Shown here one piece after another: positions 19,901 through 28,063 of a stretch of DNA of 64,000 nucleotides (positions are counted from its first letter, which is position 1; the number at the start of each line of letters is the position of its first letter). The notes beneath the pieces are model-generated. The model had not been told where the DNA came from, made no database searches, and saw only the letters and a list, made by a program, of their open reading frames with translations. The stretch is taken from NCBI GenBank assembly GCA_016714985.1, contig JADKBS010000009.1:62001-126000 (forward strand). The letters run 5' to 3'. Source of the stretch: Saprospiraceae bacterium (GTDB lineage Bacteria > Bacteroidota > Bacteroidia > Chitinophagales > Saprospiraceae). Made by a program: the position numbers and the translations under genes.

Positions 19901-20251
19901 TGTGGCCTGGAACTGGAAATAAGGGGGACGGGCGCATGGCAATACTTGAAGCCTGAAAATGGGTTGTGGCTTTTCTCGTTTTCCGAAATAGCGGGAAGCA
20001 ATACCCATGCAATGGTGGAAGTTGTGATGAACAAAATCAAGACACCTGATGACATACATCGACAATCGTTTTACCAAAACCATAAGCCCAGGAGGCTAAT
20101 TTCACCGACGGGTTTTGTTGACAACAAATTTAGCCTTAGCAGTTATGCGGGGTTGATGGATAATTTACCTGCTGTCATGGGTAAGTTGGAAGAACTTTAC
20201 AAAGATGCCGTAGTGCGTTCCTTTCTGGAGACCGAAGAAGAGGATTCCTAA
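16934..20251 (+). CDS. Clp-like double AAA+ ATPase with release-factor-like C-terminal domain
   Basis: The frame is open from 16796, but the region before ~16905 is the repeat element; I take the GTG at 16934 (MPQSIALPFQTV) as start, giving ~1,105 residues. After an N-terminal ~200-residue region comes AAA1 with Walker A GASGTGKT (~228-235). Its Walker B is degenerate, VLFVRNLADLF, where Clp proteins have a DE pair. AAA2 is intact: GPTGVGKT (~518-525), LLFDEIEKA (~583-590), IIIMTTNIGA, and sensor-2 GARYLQRTI, all ClpA/ClpB-like. The C-terminal ~290 residues resemble the PCRF/central part of peptide-chain release factors: GDDFW (~828-832), YLSVCEARNYEI and RGTGAWQYLKPENGLWLF (cf. YLKAEAGVHR of RF1/RF2). 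There is no GGQ. A ribosome- or translation-linked remodeller is plausible but unproven. Confidence 0.85.
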   Translation: MPQSIALPFQTVRLRLNTGEELLFPLSDPNAIHLGTSASALAEKFANRFQEKQLNKGQHLSLLDQLNVGEFATKKITVPFTKAPDGISYPDFELEFDCIYQLRPASVWGMLPALGLETLATDETELEKQLIEVVRIEFSSKKRLQSVFQIVAASWFDSAEVINSEVKLKTWSPAELVEIQKNKQQELLPKVAERMVVEQPAAFGREEELGQMERIFKGRFSRNLLLVGASGTGKTALVQELVHRRKLLGITQEIWETTASVLIKELTNETGWQDNLSLLIKELTLKDDVLFVRNLADLFEVGRYEGNAVSVAEYLRSAVGRGEVTLISECTAEERARIELTSPGYLAFFQTVEISEPKKDVEGIILQKMKTIGGHRKVEVAPSAVAEIIRLQRRFAPYSGMPGRPIRFLEGIVLAQSEAPILPKKKKNKAEVTMERHEPATVSIGRDHVLRQFCEESGLPPFMVDPTIPMDVVQLRKSFNANVFSQGRAVETVVDMLATVKTALTRTGKPIASFLFAGPTGVGKTELAKVLAQTMFGSRERMLRFDMSEYSNPYSVMRLIGESYKTEGLLTSAVRRDPFCVLLFDEIEKADAKFYELLLQILSEGRLTDSRGRVVNFCSAIIIMTTNIGAANLHRGRISWKKELGELDVVQHFTSAIEKHFRPELYNRIDGIVAFAPLDQETMRFVVEREIDLLRKREGIRFRHVDLTISEAVLDHLAVVGYEVRFGARYLQRTIREQLSVPLAEALNEYAFDERLSVQVDLLEGKISVKLDADPLGFDLLMEQWDKLTLAEKTSHQRRKIALLLESPLFLRFQSELDMLEGDLKKTGDDFWKSGEQPKRYAALQAGQAMAKAVSAEIQELEVEIALACMGHSDFKLDFGQRLETWEAEFFVMQEQLISLIFPKRNSCHIGIYGSQLEQLHQFYLSVCEARNYEIKSMNAVWFREGYQGDNPDETEKSKPKTLHYVHLPILNPTAAKLMVQPAKPDDLFCGLELEIRGTGAWQYLKPENGLWLFSFSEIAGSNTHAMVEVVMNKIKTPDDIHRQSFYQNHKPRRLISPTGFVDNKFSLSSYAGLMDNLPAVMGKLEELYKDAVVRSFLETEEEDS

Positions 20252-20550
20252 AACGACCGAAAAAAAATGGCCGATGTCGAAAAAAACCAAAGCCAACGCT
20301 TGGCCAATTTTCAAAAAACGATTACCTTTCCCGTATGAAACAGATGTGAAAAATGGTTTTCACTGAACCTATTTTAAATATTGTTTCCAAGTTCTTTTCT
20401 TACTGAATCACTATCATCTAAGTACGACCGGGTGGGTATCGGCTACGAAAATTCGGTTGCTCAATGCAAATCCTCAAACTTTGAATTCGTTGCTTTGAAT
20501 AACCTATACGCACCGACAGTCAGCCGGCGTTTACACTAAATTTCTTGATT

Positions 20551-20817
20551 ATGAACCTTACTTTCAAAGAGTTGAGAGACTTAAAGCATGCACTGCCCAC
20601 CGGAAGCATTGCCCGCATTGCTTCCGAGTTGAATGTTGACGAGCAAACGGTTCGCAACTATTTTGGGGCGCAGAAGTACACCGAGGGAGGCATAGCGGGC
20701 ATGCAAGTTGAGCCAGGTCCAGACGGTGGCATCGTTCACATTGAAGACACAAGAATCCTTGATTTGGCGAGGCAAATTATCGAGTCTTCCAACCATCAAA
20801 ACATAAATCCTAACTGA
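20551..20817 (+). CDS. Small HTH DNA-binding protein
   Basis: An 88-residue protein starting at ATG 20551 (MNLTFKELRDLKHAL). Residues ~15-40 form a helix-turn-helix: GSIARIASELNVDEQTVRNYFG. A glycine-rich turn (PGPDGGIVHIEDTRILDLARQII) follows and the end is short and polar. This resembles small Bacteroidota DNA-binding proteins of unknown targets. It lies 299 bp downstream of the Clp-like gene on the same strand and has its own strong terminator, so it may be a separate transcript. Confidence 0.8.
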   Translation: MNLTFKELRDLKHALPTGSIARIASELNVDEQTVRNYFGAQKYTEGGIAGMQVEPGPDGGIVHIEDTRILDLARQIIESSNHQNINPN

Positions 20818-20841
20818 AAAAATAGTCCTTTCATAAAACAG

Positions 20842-20876
20842 AAAAAGGGGCGGAATTGGATTCCGCCCCTTTTTTT
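20842..20876 (+). terminator. Rho-independent terminator after the HTH gene
   Basis: GGGGCGGAAT (20847-20856) pairs perfectly with ATTCCGCCCC (20860-20869), extended by A5/T7 runs, 25 bp past the stop. Confidence 0.92.
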
Positions 20877-20969
20877 GTTCTGTGATGTCATTGATCAAAT
20901 GTGTCATTCAATATTTTTTGAAATGAACAATGACCAGAAAGAACAGTGGCAATGTTTTAGTCAGGGATG

Positions 20970-21071
20970 TTTTAGGGTGAATGGATAATTTCCTAAAAAA
21001 CTTCTCAAAATTTGTGAGGAGAGGGAAAATTTCATTTTTCCTTCTCCTCACACTCCCTCCTAAATGGTTAC
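20970..21071. repeat. Double-hairpin repeat element, degraded copy 3
   Basis: The second hairpin is preserved: gtgaggagagggaaaat (21014-21030) with tttttccttctcctcac (21035-21051). The right terminal arm CTAAATGGTTAC (21060-21071) differs from copy 1 at three positions. The first hairpin is reduced to an imperfect GTTTTAGG/CCTAAAAAAC stem (20970-21001) and the left terminal arm is not recognisable. Confidence 0.6.
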
Positions 21072-21078
21072 GGCTTTT

Positions 21079-22604
21079 TTACCTGAACATAACCTGTTGT
21101 GTCACAAAGCCGTTCTCGAACATGACCTTGGCAAGTAAGTACCTTGGGCAAGGCTGTTCCGTTGCATATTGAACACGTCTTGTTCAATGTTGGTATGAGC
21201 CTTCACCAAGCGGCCGTTCATATCGTACACATAGATATGCTGGATGGGGAACTCGCTTTCTGTTTTGAAGCGCACGAATTCAGAAGCTGGGTTCGGAGAA
21301 ATTACCAATCCAACTTGTGCAGCATCCAAACGATCGTTGGTAGCTGAGTAGCCGAAAAGGTTGCAACCGAGGTCAAGCGCCAAACAAGCACGAGGTGCGA
21401 AATAGCCAATGATTGTATCAATGAAAATCTTTCCTCCAACTGAGTTGGTATCGCAATTAGGAGAAGTTGGTAGGTTATACGGGTTCAGCGAACCGGCATA
21501 GTTCCAAGGGCTGCCCTCTGTTGGGTCGGTGGAAAAGAAGGGGTAGAGTCCAGGCACACCGCCATTTACCGAGTTGGCATGAACCGAAATGGGGTCAATG
21601 AACGGATGGTCAATAGGAGCTTGAACACCTTCAGCAGCGGCAATTGGAATGGCAACACCGCTCCCAGAAACCTCAACCACAGGAAGGTTTACCGGTGGTG
21701 GCACCAACACGATACCCGTTAAGTAGGGTGCAAATGGATCGGTGGTCACTTGGCAGCCAATCATGGGTACGTCTCCTGGGTCAATCCAGGAAGAATCGCC
21801 AAGGGCACCTCCCACTGAAACGGAAAGTTGGAATTCATCATCGTAACCAATGTGGTTTGGATAGCAAAGCGTATCGCCACCTGGGAATGGAAGACCGGGC
21901 ACCCCAGTGGGGGGTATCACGCCAAAGGTAGTACCCTCAACGTTGCCGTTGAATTGCTCAATCACCATTGGGCCAGCAGCAGTTACGAATTTGCCGGGAA
22001 TCCAAGTGTCGGTGATGGTGTCAAGTGTCGCAGAGGCGTAGGTGATATAGCCACCCGTACCGTTGCCCCAAAGTGCAATCTTGTTGGGGTCAATGCCAAA
22101 CGGATTGCCATTTTCTGCAACAGACTTTTTGAAGTAGCGGATGGCGGTACGGCTGTCCTGTACCCCACGGTAAGCTGCATTGATAAGGGTGTACACCCTG
22201 ACATCTGGGTTCGAGTTGATAGGATCCCAGCCAAGGCGGTAAGATGCACATGCTGTAACAAAACCACGGCGGGCCAGTTTCTTGGCCATTTCTACGAGGT
22301 CAGCATCCTTGTTGGTACCCGTGCAGCCACCGTTTACTTGTGGTGGAAGGAAGTTGCCAGTGTGGAACATGATTACCAATGGGCGGTTGGTCTCCGTATC
22401 GCCTTCTGGTTCGTAAATGTCAACCTTCAATGGCTGTGGCACAGCTTGGCCAGCCTGTTGAAGCAACAGGATAGTAGCGTTGACACCATAGGTTTGGTCG
22501 GCAGTGACCTTTACGCTTGTGAACACTTCATCGAGGTAGCGTTCTTGCGCATTGGCCATGCAAACTGCAAACAACAAAGCGAAAAAAAGTGAAAGTCTTT
22601 TCAT
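21079..22604 (-). CDS. Secreted alpha/beta hydrolase with type A T9SS sorting domain
   Basis: Signal peptide MKRLSLFFALLFAVCMANA, then an esterase-like fold: LVIMFHTGNFLPP (oxyanion side), CASYRLGWDP, QDSRTAIRYFKKS, and a nucleophile elbow reading IALWGNGTGGY. The usual Ser is replaced by Asn-Gly-Thr (GxGxGG rather than GxSxGG), so catalytic competence is doubtful. The C-terminus is a type A T9SS domain: LVISPNPASEFVRF, then IYVYDMNGRLVK, then LAQGTYL. The literal frame ends at 21102 in LPRSCSRTAL. Adding one base near 21136 restores LAKVMFENGFVTQQVMFR and a stop at 21079, the expected CTD ending, so I give 21079 as the end. Probably cell-surface. Next to a TonB receptor gene in the same orientation. 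Confidence 0.82.
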
Positions 22605-22656
22605 GATAAATTGATTAGTAATGAATTTTGTATGTGGTTAAGCGTCAATGTGAACA

Positions 22657-22664
22657 CAAAGCTA
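22657..22664 (-). promoter_or_regulatory. Probable -7 promoter box for the T9SS hydrolase
   Basis: TAGCTTTG on the minus strand matches TAnnTTTG exactly, about 50 bp upstream of the start. This suggests transcription separate from the TonB receptor. Confidence 0.45.
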
Positions 22665-22698
22665 ATTCAAAGGCTCAACTTTTAATAGCCTTGTGTAA

Positions 22699-25509
22699 TC
22701 AGTCTTTTTTCCATTCATAAACCAGGGACAGATAAGCCAGCCTACCAATCCTTGGGCCACCATAGGTCTGGAAGGCCATGTTGTTGAGGATGTTTGAAGC
22801 ACCCATTTTCACAGTGGTATCGATCCGCCTGAACTTGTAGTTCAGTTGTGCATCCAACAAAGCATAATCAGATATGTTGCCCGTGAATTGGGGTGAACCC
22901 TCAAAAATAAAGCCCTGAACCCATTTGTAATTGATATTGAAGCCAAAATTATTGGTGCGCTTGCCGAATGCATTCAATGGCAAGTCACGACCAGAAAGGC
23001 TAAAATTGTACTTGTGTTCCGGTGTGTTGAACGCAGGTATAATGGGGTCGTCCTTTAGCTCCTTGTTCAATCTGTTCCAGGAGTAGTTGCCCGACAATTG
23101 ATAATATTTGGCAAAATAGAAGTTAGCGCCCAAGGAGAAGCCTTGGGTCGTTACCGTATTCAAGGAGTTGGTGGCCACCCGATAGACCTTGGTGTTTTGC
23201 GGGAAGCCAAACTGGTCGAAATCGGTGTCAACGCCAATCACATAGCCTATAAAATCATTGTAAACGTTGAAATAATAGCCCCCATCCAAGTAGAGTTTTT
23301 CAAAAAGCGTGGTTCTGTACCCGACTTCAAATGTTTTAACCCGCTCAGGTTTTACCGCGGGCGCATTGAAAGAATCCAGTTCAGCCGAGAACCCTCCGCC
23401 TAAGTAATCCAAGAATGATTCAACTGATATCAAGTCTTGAAAGCCGTCCAAATTACCAAGAAGCGTTGCTCGGCCAACATTTAGGTTTAGGTACTGGTCG
23501 GTCAGTGTCGGGTTGCGAACCCCACTGGAGAAGGATGCTCGTAGGTAGTTCTTCACATTAGGCGACCAGACCAAGGATGCGGCAGGCGTGTAGATTAAAT
23601 CGAAATTCTGGTTCTTGTCAATCCTGAGTGAGGCGGAAGCTGTGTAGTGCCCTCCGAATTTCTTCTTGACACCACCATACATGCCAAATTCCTTATTCGT
23701 GATACGGATACCAGCTGTGTCCTTGAACACGGTCCCATCGGAGAAGGGGCGATAAATGCGGCCATTGGCACCTGCTTTTATTTCATCGAAAAAAGTACTT
23801 GGGAATACATATTCTCCATGAACGTGGTACAAGGCTGATTTGTCATAAAAAAGGGTGCCTCCTTCGGTGTTTTTCAACCTAGTAATACTGTCAAAAACCG
23901 TTTGGAAACGCTCGGTGCCGGGTGCGAAATAGTCCTGCGTCGTATTGATCAATGGATTAGCGAGGTCAGCGTTTGCCTGCGCAAGGTCATGCCATGCATT
24001 TAAGGAATCTTGGTTGTTGTTCAAATAGGCGAAGGCCGCATCATAGTCAAAGACCAATTGCCCCTGGTTGTTCACCGTTGGAACGGGGAAGTCATCGGCC
24101 TTCATTTTGGGGTAAATTTTGGCCCTCCAAAACTTTGCATAGTCGTTGTACCAGTCTGTATTGGACTTAGCCAATTCTTGCATGCGAAGTGCTGTAAAGT
24201 AGGGGTCGTAGGATTTTCCGGCGTCTTCGTGGGTGGCATAGGCCCTTAGGAAGAACTTGTCGTTTTTTCGGATTTCAATCTTGTTCTGAAAGAACAGTAT
24301 GTCCTGCAACCGGAACCTGTTGTCCCCTTGATAGACCGTGGTTCCCGTGCCAAAACTGCTTGAAAGTATCAGTTCAGCTGACTCAAACGATTTGGAGGGG
24401 TTCAACCTGAAATGCAGGGCAGCGTTTGCCTTGATGTTCTCCGTACTGTAGTCCACCATATCCTTTTCTTGGTACCCAGTGCGGTGAAAGGTACGAAGGC
24501 CAGCGTTGTTCGTTGGCAAATAGGAAGTATCCCTTGAGTAGTTGCCAAGCGAAAAAAACTCGTCTCCATAGGTGTTGATTTGGTCCCAGCCGCCGGGGTT
24601 GCCCTTTGGGGTATCAGTTCCATCCACAGGATCGTCGTTGTCCGCCACCCAATCATCTGCATGGAGGTAGGAAAAATTGAGTTTATAGGCCATCCAGTCC
24701 AAGCCATTCTTGTTTTTGAAGGAGTCTGCCCATCGGATGGCTGCCTCGGTAAGGTTGCGCTCACCGACTTTTACCAAAGCAGAAAGCCCTTTTTGCAAAA
24801 AGGGGTTTTTGGTTTCCATGCTGATGACCCCGTTGAAGGCATTAGGCCCATAATAAGCAGAGCTTGCTCCTTGTACCAGGTCAACTTTAAGCACATCCAA
24901 TTCAGAAGAACCAAGGAAATTGCCCAAAGAAAAGTTGAGGCCGGGGGCTTGGTTGTCCACCCCATCAATGATTTGAAGGGAACGCACCGGGCTTGTGCTG
25001 TTAAAACCCCGCATGTTGATAACCTTAAAGCCAAGGCTGGCGGCTGTTAGGTCAACACCCTTCAAGGCTCCAAGACCATCGTAGAAGTTGTCGGAAGGCG
25101 TTTCTTTGATGGCAATCAAATCGAGCGACTCGACCGTAAGCGGGGAAGCTTTTTGCTTTTCAGACACCCTTTGTCCCACTATCTCCACGGTAGTGGTGGT
25201 GATGGCTGCTTCGGCCATCTTAATTTTCAGCTTCTGGGTGCTGGAGGTCACCTCGATGACCTGGTCTTCATAACCTGTGTAGGAAAAGGTGATTTTTATA
25301 GGAAGTGAGCCTTTGATTTTCAATTCAAAGCTGCCGTCAAAATCAGTGATGGTTCCTTCCTCTGTGGAAGGGACGTAAATACTGGCGCCGATTAGACCCT
25401 CACCCGTTACGCCATCTACGACCTCTCCTTTTAAAACGGATTGAGAAAAAGAAGGAAGTGCAAGGGCAATCAACGACAGCAAAACAAAATTTTGTACAAG
25501 TTTCTTCAT
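22699..25509 (-). CDS. TonB-dependent outer-membrane receptor
   Basis: About 936 residues from ATG 25509 (MKKLVQNFVLLSLIALALPS). A signal peptide is followed by a carboxypeptidase-D-like regulatory domain (LKGEVVDGVTGEGLIGASIY ... FDGSFELKI), a plug domain (PSDNFYDGLGALKGVDLTA, VINMRGFNSTSPVRSLQIIDG, YGPNAFNGVISMETKNP) and a long beta-barrel ending in YLSLVYEWKKD, an aromatic-rich final strand. It lacks the SusC signature features and has no SusD partner nearby, so substrate is unknown; peptides, iron chelates or oligosaccharides are all possible. Confidence 0.93.
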   Translation of the reverse strand: MKKLVQNFVLLSLIALALPSFSQSVLKGEVVDGVTGEGLIGASIYVPSTEEGTITDFDGSFELKIKGSLPIKITFSYTGYEDQVIEVTSSTQKLKIKMAEAAITTTTVEIVGQRVSEKQKASPLTVESLDLIAIKETPSDNFYDGLGALKGVDLTAASLGFKVINMRGFNSTSPVRSLQIIDGVDNQAPGLNFSLGNFLGSSELDVLKVDLVQGASSAYYGPNAFNGVISMETKNPFLQKGLSALVKVGERNLTEAAIRWADSFKNKNGLDWMAYKLNFSYLHADDWVADNDDPVDGTDTPKGNPGGWDQINTYGDEFFSLGNYSRDTSYLPTNNAGLRTFHRTGYQEKDMVDYSTENIKANAALHFRLNPSKSFESAELILSSSFGTGTTVYQGDNRFRLQDILFFQNKIEIRKNDKFFLRAYATHEDAGKSYDPYFTALRMQELAKSNTDWYNDYAKFWRAKIYPKMKADDFPVPTVNNQGQLVFDYDAAFAYLNNNQDSLNAWHDLAQANADLANPLINTTQDYFAPGTERFQTVFDSITRLKNTEGGTLFYDKSALYHVHGEYVFPSTFFDEIKAGANGRIYRPFSDGTVFKDTAGIRITNKEFGMYGGVKKKFGGHYTASASLRIDKNQNFDLIYTPAASLVWSPNVKNYLRASFSSGVRNPTLTDQYLNLNVGRATLLGNLDGFQDLISVESFLDYLGGGFSAELDSFNAPAVKPERVKTFEVGYRTTLFEKLYLDGGYYFNVYNDFIGYVIGVDTDFDQFGFPQNTKVYRVATNSLNTVTTQGFSLGANFYFAKYYQLSGNYSWNRLNKELKDDPIIPAFNTPEHKYNFSLSGRDLPLNAFGKRTNNFGFNINYKWVQGFIFEGSPQFTGNISDYALLDAQLNYKFRRIDTTVKMGASNILNNMAFQTYGGPRIGRLAYLSLVYEWKKD

Positions 25510-25690
25510 ACCAACAAGTTTGAGCACAAGAGATAATAACGCCTTTAAAAAGTGACGCCAATTTAGCTAATTTTCAAAAACTGCCTACATTTAGTTAATA
25601 ATGTATCTAAGACGACAATTCAAAGAGGGTCAAACAACCTTCATTTTTTTGCGATGGCTTAAATTTGGTAAGATACAAAAAGGGGTATTC

Positions 25691-26014
25691 TCAAAGAATG
25701 GTCAAAATGGCAAAGCCCAGTCCTGCACTGATGGAAAGCAATTTCCGCCAAGAAATATAGTGATGGCTGGAGCTATCCATTTCAAATAGAATAACGGTTG
25801 AAATATGGAGCAGTGAGCCGATTACAAAGCCAATTATCTTAACCTGAACGTTTTCTGACATTTCGAACATGCCTGCCATCATGGCACCAAGGGGCGACAT
25901 TGCTGCGAAGGCAAACAGGCAAACCCAAATCCAAACCCGTTGTAACTTGCTGATTATCATCAAGAATACCAAGGCAAATCCTGCTGGGATATGATGCATG
26001 ATGATGCCATACAA
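25691..26014 (-). CDS. ZIP-family metal transporter, C-terminal fragment
   Basis: Carries the second half of a ZIP permease: LYGIIMHHIPAGFALVFLM, with the metal-binding HHxPA motif of TM5, then three more membrane spans (FAFAAMSPLGAMMAGMF, IIGFVIGSLLHISTVILFEM, LLSISAGLGFAILTIL). It is the continuation of 25960-26427, separated by an indel near 26030, where the expected THTHNHLLYG crosses the two frames. Confidence 0.8.
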   Translation of the reverse strand: MYGIIMHHIPAGFALVFLMIISKLQRVWIWVCLFAFAAMSPLGAMMAGMFEMSENVQVKIIGFVIGSLLHISTVILFEMDSSSHHYISWRKLLSISAGLGFAILTIL

Positions 26015-26427
26015 GAGATGGTTATGTGTGTGGGTGTGCCCCCGTGGTTCACCTCATGGATTTGCCCATAATAACTCAAGGGGATTCCCTCCACAAAGGC
26101 ATGTATGCAAAGCCCGAACATCACTGAGAACACGAAGCCCGAAGATAGCTTGTGGGGAGCATGGATATGCCCATGTTCCACGCCAGCTGAAAGTTGCTCC
26201 AGCAATAATTGGACAAAAAAGCCAAGCAGCACATAAAGTCCAGCCTTGCTGTCACCGCTTCCAAAGACCCAAGGCATCAAGTGGAGCACCGCTATGCCCA
26301 AAATATAGGCCCCACTGAAGGAAAGTATTATCTGCAACAAGCCCTTTTTCTCTTTCGGGAATAAAAAACCGGTACTGCCCCCCAAGAAGACGGTGCCGAA
26401 CAATAGTATGTACTCCCAAATTTGCAT
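25960..26427 (-). CDS. ZIP-family metal transporter, N-terminal fragment
   Basis: From ATG 26427 (MQIWEYILLFGTVFLGG): four membrane helices and a histidine-rich segment (GVEHGHIHAPH), then the TM4 metal site CIHAFVEGIPLSYYG. Past about 26030 the reading goes out of frame (ITISCMASSC) and the real sequence continues in the fragment at 25691-26014. Rejoined, the protein would be ~245 residues, a normal size for bacterial ZIP proteins importing Zn2+ or other divalent cations. The end of the neighbouring PAP2 gene lies 19 bp upstream, indicating a shared transcript with yajC. Confidence 0.82.
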   Translation of the reverse strand: MQIWEYILLFGTVFLGGSTGFLFPKEKKGLLQIILSFSGAYILGIAVLHLMPWVFGSGDSKAGLYVLLGFFVQLLLEQLSAGVEHGHIHAPHKLSSGFVFSVMFGLCIHAFVEGIPLSYYGQIHEVNHGGTPTHITISCMASSCIISQQDLPWYS

Positions 26428-26445
26428 TTCCTTCAATTTGAATGA

Positions 26446-27027
26446 TCAAGCGGCACCTGGCTGCAAGCTACCCCCCATTCTCATTTTTGTGAAAAGGAGG
26501 TACATCCCCCACCCTATCAAGATACCCAGTAGGGCACCTCCAATCACATCAAATGGGTAGTGAACCCCCACATAGACTTGCGCAAATGCGATGAAGGTTG
26601 CCCAGAGCAGCAATGGCAGTTTGACCCACTTGAAAAGCTTGCCCAAGAGCAGTAGTAGATAGGTCGCAATTGCAAAATGATTGGTCGCATGCGAGGACGG
26701 AAAACTGTAACCACTCCCGCAGGGTACCCGCAAGTACATCTCCCTTTGTGGTTCCATCACCTTACAAGGCCGGAGCCTTTGCACCGATTTTTTTACCAAC
26801 TGGCTGCTGATATTATCGGCTAATGCGACAGCCAGTAACAGGGCAAGTACGGCCACAAGTCCCTTTCGTTGAAAATTAAGCAATAGGAAACTTGCGATAA
26901 AAACGTAGAAAGGTACCCAGATGAGCTTGTTGCGAAGCAAGGGCATCAACCAGTCAAAAAACGCATTCTGGCAACTGATGTTGACCCAGAAAAATAGCGT
27001 TTCATCCAATTGAAGCAAACCACTCAT
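26446..27027 (-). CDS. PAP2-family membrane phosphatase
   Basis: A ~193-residue integral membrane phosphatase starting at ATG 27027 (MSGLLQLDETLFFWVN). The three PAP2 signatures are visible: KKSVQRLRP (KX6RP), PSSHATN (PSGH-type) and FAQVYVGVHYPFDV (the SRx5Hx3D motif, here with AQ in place of SR). Hydrophobic helices flank each. Likely acts on lipid or undecaprenyl pyrophosphates at the inner membrane. The changed third motif keeps the catalytic His and Asp but not the Arg, so activity is likely but should not be assumed. Sits in a tight minus-strand run DUF1573-yajC-PAP2-ZIP. Confidence 0.9.
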   Translation of the reverse strand: MSGLLQLDETLFFWVNISCQNAFFDWLMPLLRNKLIWVPFYVFIASFLLLNFQRKGLVAVLALLLAVALADNISSQLVKKSVQRLRPCKVMEPQREMYLRVPCGSGYSFPSSHATNHFAIATYLLLLLGKLFKWVKLPLLLWATFIAFAQVYVGVHYPFDVIGGALLGILIGWGMYLLFTKMRMGGSLQPGAA

Positions 27028-27044
27028 CAAGGCAGGTTGTTTGA

Positions 27045-27386
27045 TTAGTCTTGCGTTTCAACTGGCCCCTTCTTGGCATCTTTGCCATAAATCTGCTCGG
27101 TTAGTTCTTTGCTAATGGCAGATTTCGTCACGCGTATAAAAACCTTTGTGCCTACCTCCAAGGTCACGATATCCCCTTCCACCTTGTTGATCCTGCCCAA
27201 CATGCCGCTGGCAGTGACTACTTCCCGCCCTTTTTCAAGTTCGTTGGAAAATGCTGTTTGCTCTTTTTGGCGCTTGGCCTGTGGTCGGATGATGAAAAGC
27301 CAAAAAACAAGGATGATGGCGGCAAAAAAGAGCATCTGAATCATGCCGGCATTGCCTGCTGTTTGTAGGAAAATAAGTGTTTGCAT
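27045..27386 (-). CDS. yajC: Preprotein translocase accessory subunit YajC
   Basis: A 113-residue single-span protein. A helix (MLFFAAIILVFWLFIIRPQ) ends in the diagnostic RPQAKRQKEQ, followed by the cytoplasmic YajC domain: GREVVTASGMLGRINKVEGD, then VTLEVGTKVFIRVTKSAIS. YajC works with SecDF at the Sec translocon. Its position just after a DUF1573 gene is a common Bacteroidota arrangement. Confidence 0.95.
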   Translation of the reverse strand: MQTLIFLQTAGNAGMIQMLFFAAIILVFWLFIIRPQAKRQKEQTAFSNELEKGREVVTASGMLGRINKVEGDIVTLEVGTKVFIRVTKSAISKELTEQIYGKDAKKGPVETQD

Positions 27387-27437
27387 TTTTGAAATTTATG
27401 ATGGTGGAGTGATGAGCCGTAGTTAAGCCACGCCTAT

Positions 27438-27944
27438 CTATTTACCCCCACCCAACTTGTTTACTATACCTTTTAGATAGAGCCTGGTTATGGAGGGATA
27501 GGTATTCGAAGTGATGATTACCGACTTCTCCTGTAATTCCGTCTTGCCCTTTGTATCGAATTCCACCTTGATGACGCCCGATTGCCCGGGCGGAATCACG
27601 TCTTTGGGCCAGTCAGGCACCGTACAGCCACAAGTCGAATGGGCGTTTTGGATGAGCAGCGGCTGTTTGCCAGTGTTCGTAAACTTGAACTCGTGCCTGA
27701 CCACTGCTCCTTCGTCCACCTCACCAAACTCGTAAATGGTTTGCTCAAAGTCCATTTTGGCTACATCCACTGTGTCAATTATGCCATCGGCGCTGATTGG
27801 GCTTCGTACGATGGAGCTGATTTTTCCCTCCGTTTGGATTTCTTCGATCTGTTTACTCGCACCTGCTTCGTTTTTGCAAGCCAAGCAGGTGAGCAACAGG
27901 GCTATTAGCACCAGTCCCAAGTACATGTTTGTCATTTTTTCCAT
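27438..27944 (-). CDS. DUF1573 domain protein, probable lipoprotein
   Basis: Start at ATG 27944 (MEKMTNMYLGLVLIALLLTC) or 27935; the open frame to 28025 overlaps the promoter and is not used. The signal sequence ends LTCLACKNEAG, a plausible though weak lipobox at ACK. The mature part carries the DUF1573 fold: YEFGEVDEGAVVRHEFKFTN, PLLIQNAHSTCGCTVPDWP, IPPGQSGVIKVEFDTKGK, VIITSNTYPS. DUF1573 domains are Ig-like and found in many envelope proteins; function is unknown. Confidence 0.9.
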   Translation of the reverse strand: MEKMTNMYLGLVLIALLLTCLACKNEAGASKQIEEIQTEGKISSIVRSPISADGIIDTVDVAKMDFEQTIYEFGEVDEGAVVRHEFKFTNTGKQPLLIQNAHSTCGCTVPDWPKDVIPPGQSGVIKVEFDTKGKTELQEKSVIITSNTYPSITRLYLKGIVNKLGGGK

Positions 27945-27964
27945 AGCTAAAATTGAAAAGTGGG

Positions 27965-27996
27965 CAAATGTAAGGCTTAGCCTTCCATTCGTCCAA
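27965..27996 (-). promoter_or_regulatory. Bacteroidota promoter for the DUF1573-yajC operon
   Basis: On the minus strand TTG (27996-27994) and TACATTTG (27972-27965) lie 21 bp apart, matching the -33/-7 consensus of the primary Bacteroidota sigma. The DUF1573 start is 20 bp downstream. Confidence 0.65.
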
Positions 27997-28063
27997 CTGA
28001 TTTGGATAAACTTAGCCTGATGCACCTAAATTTGCACCCTTGTCGGACATTTTATCCCTTTTC

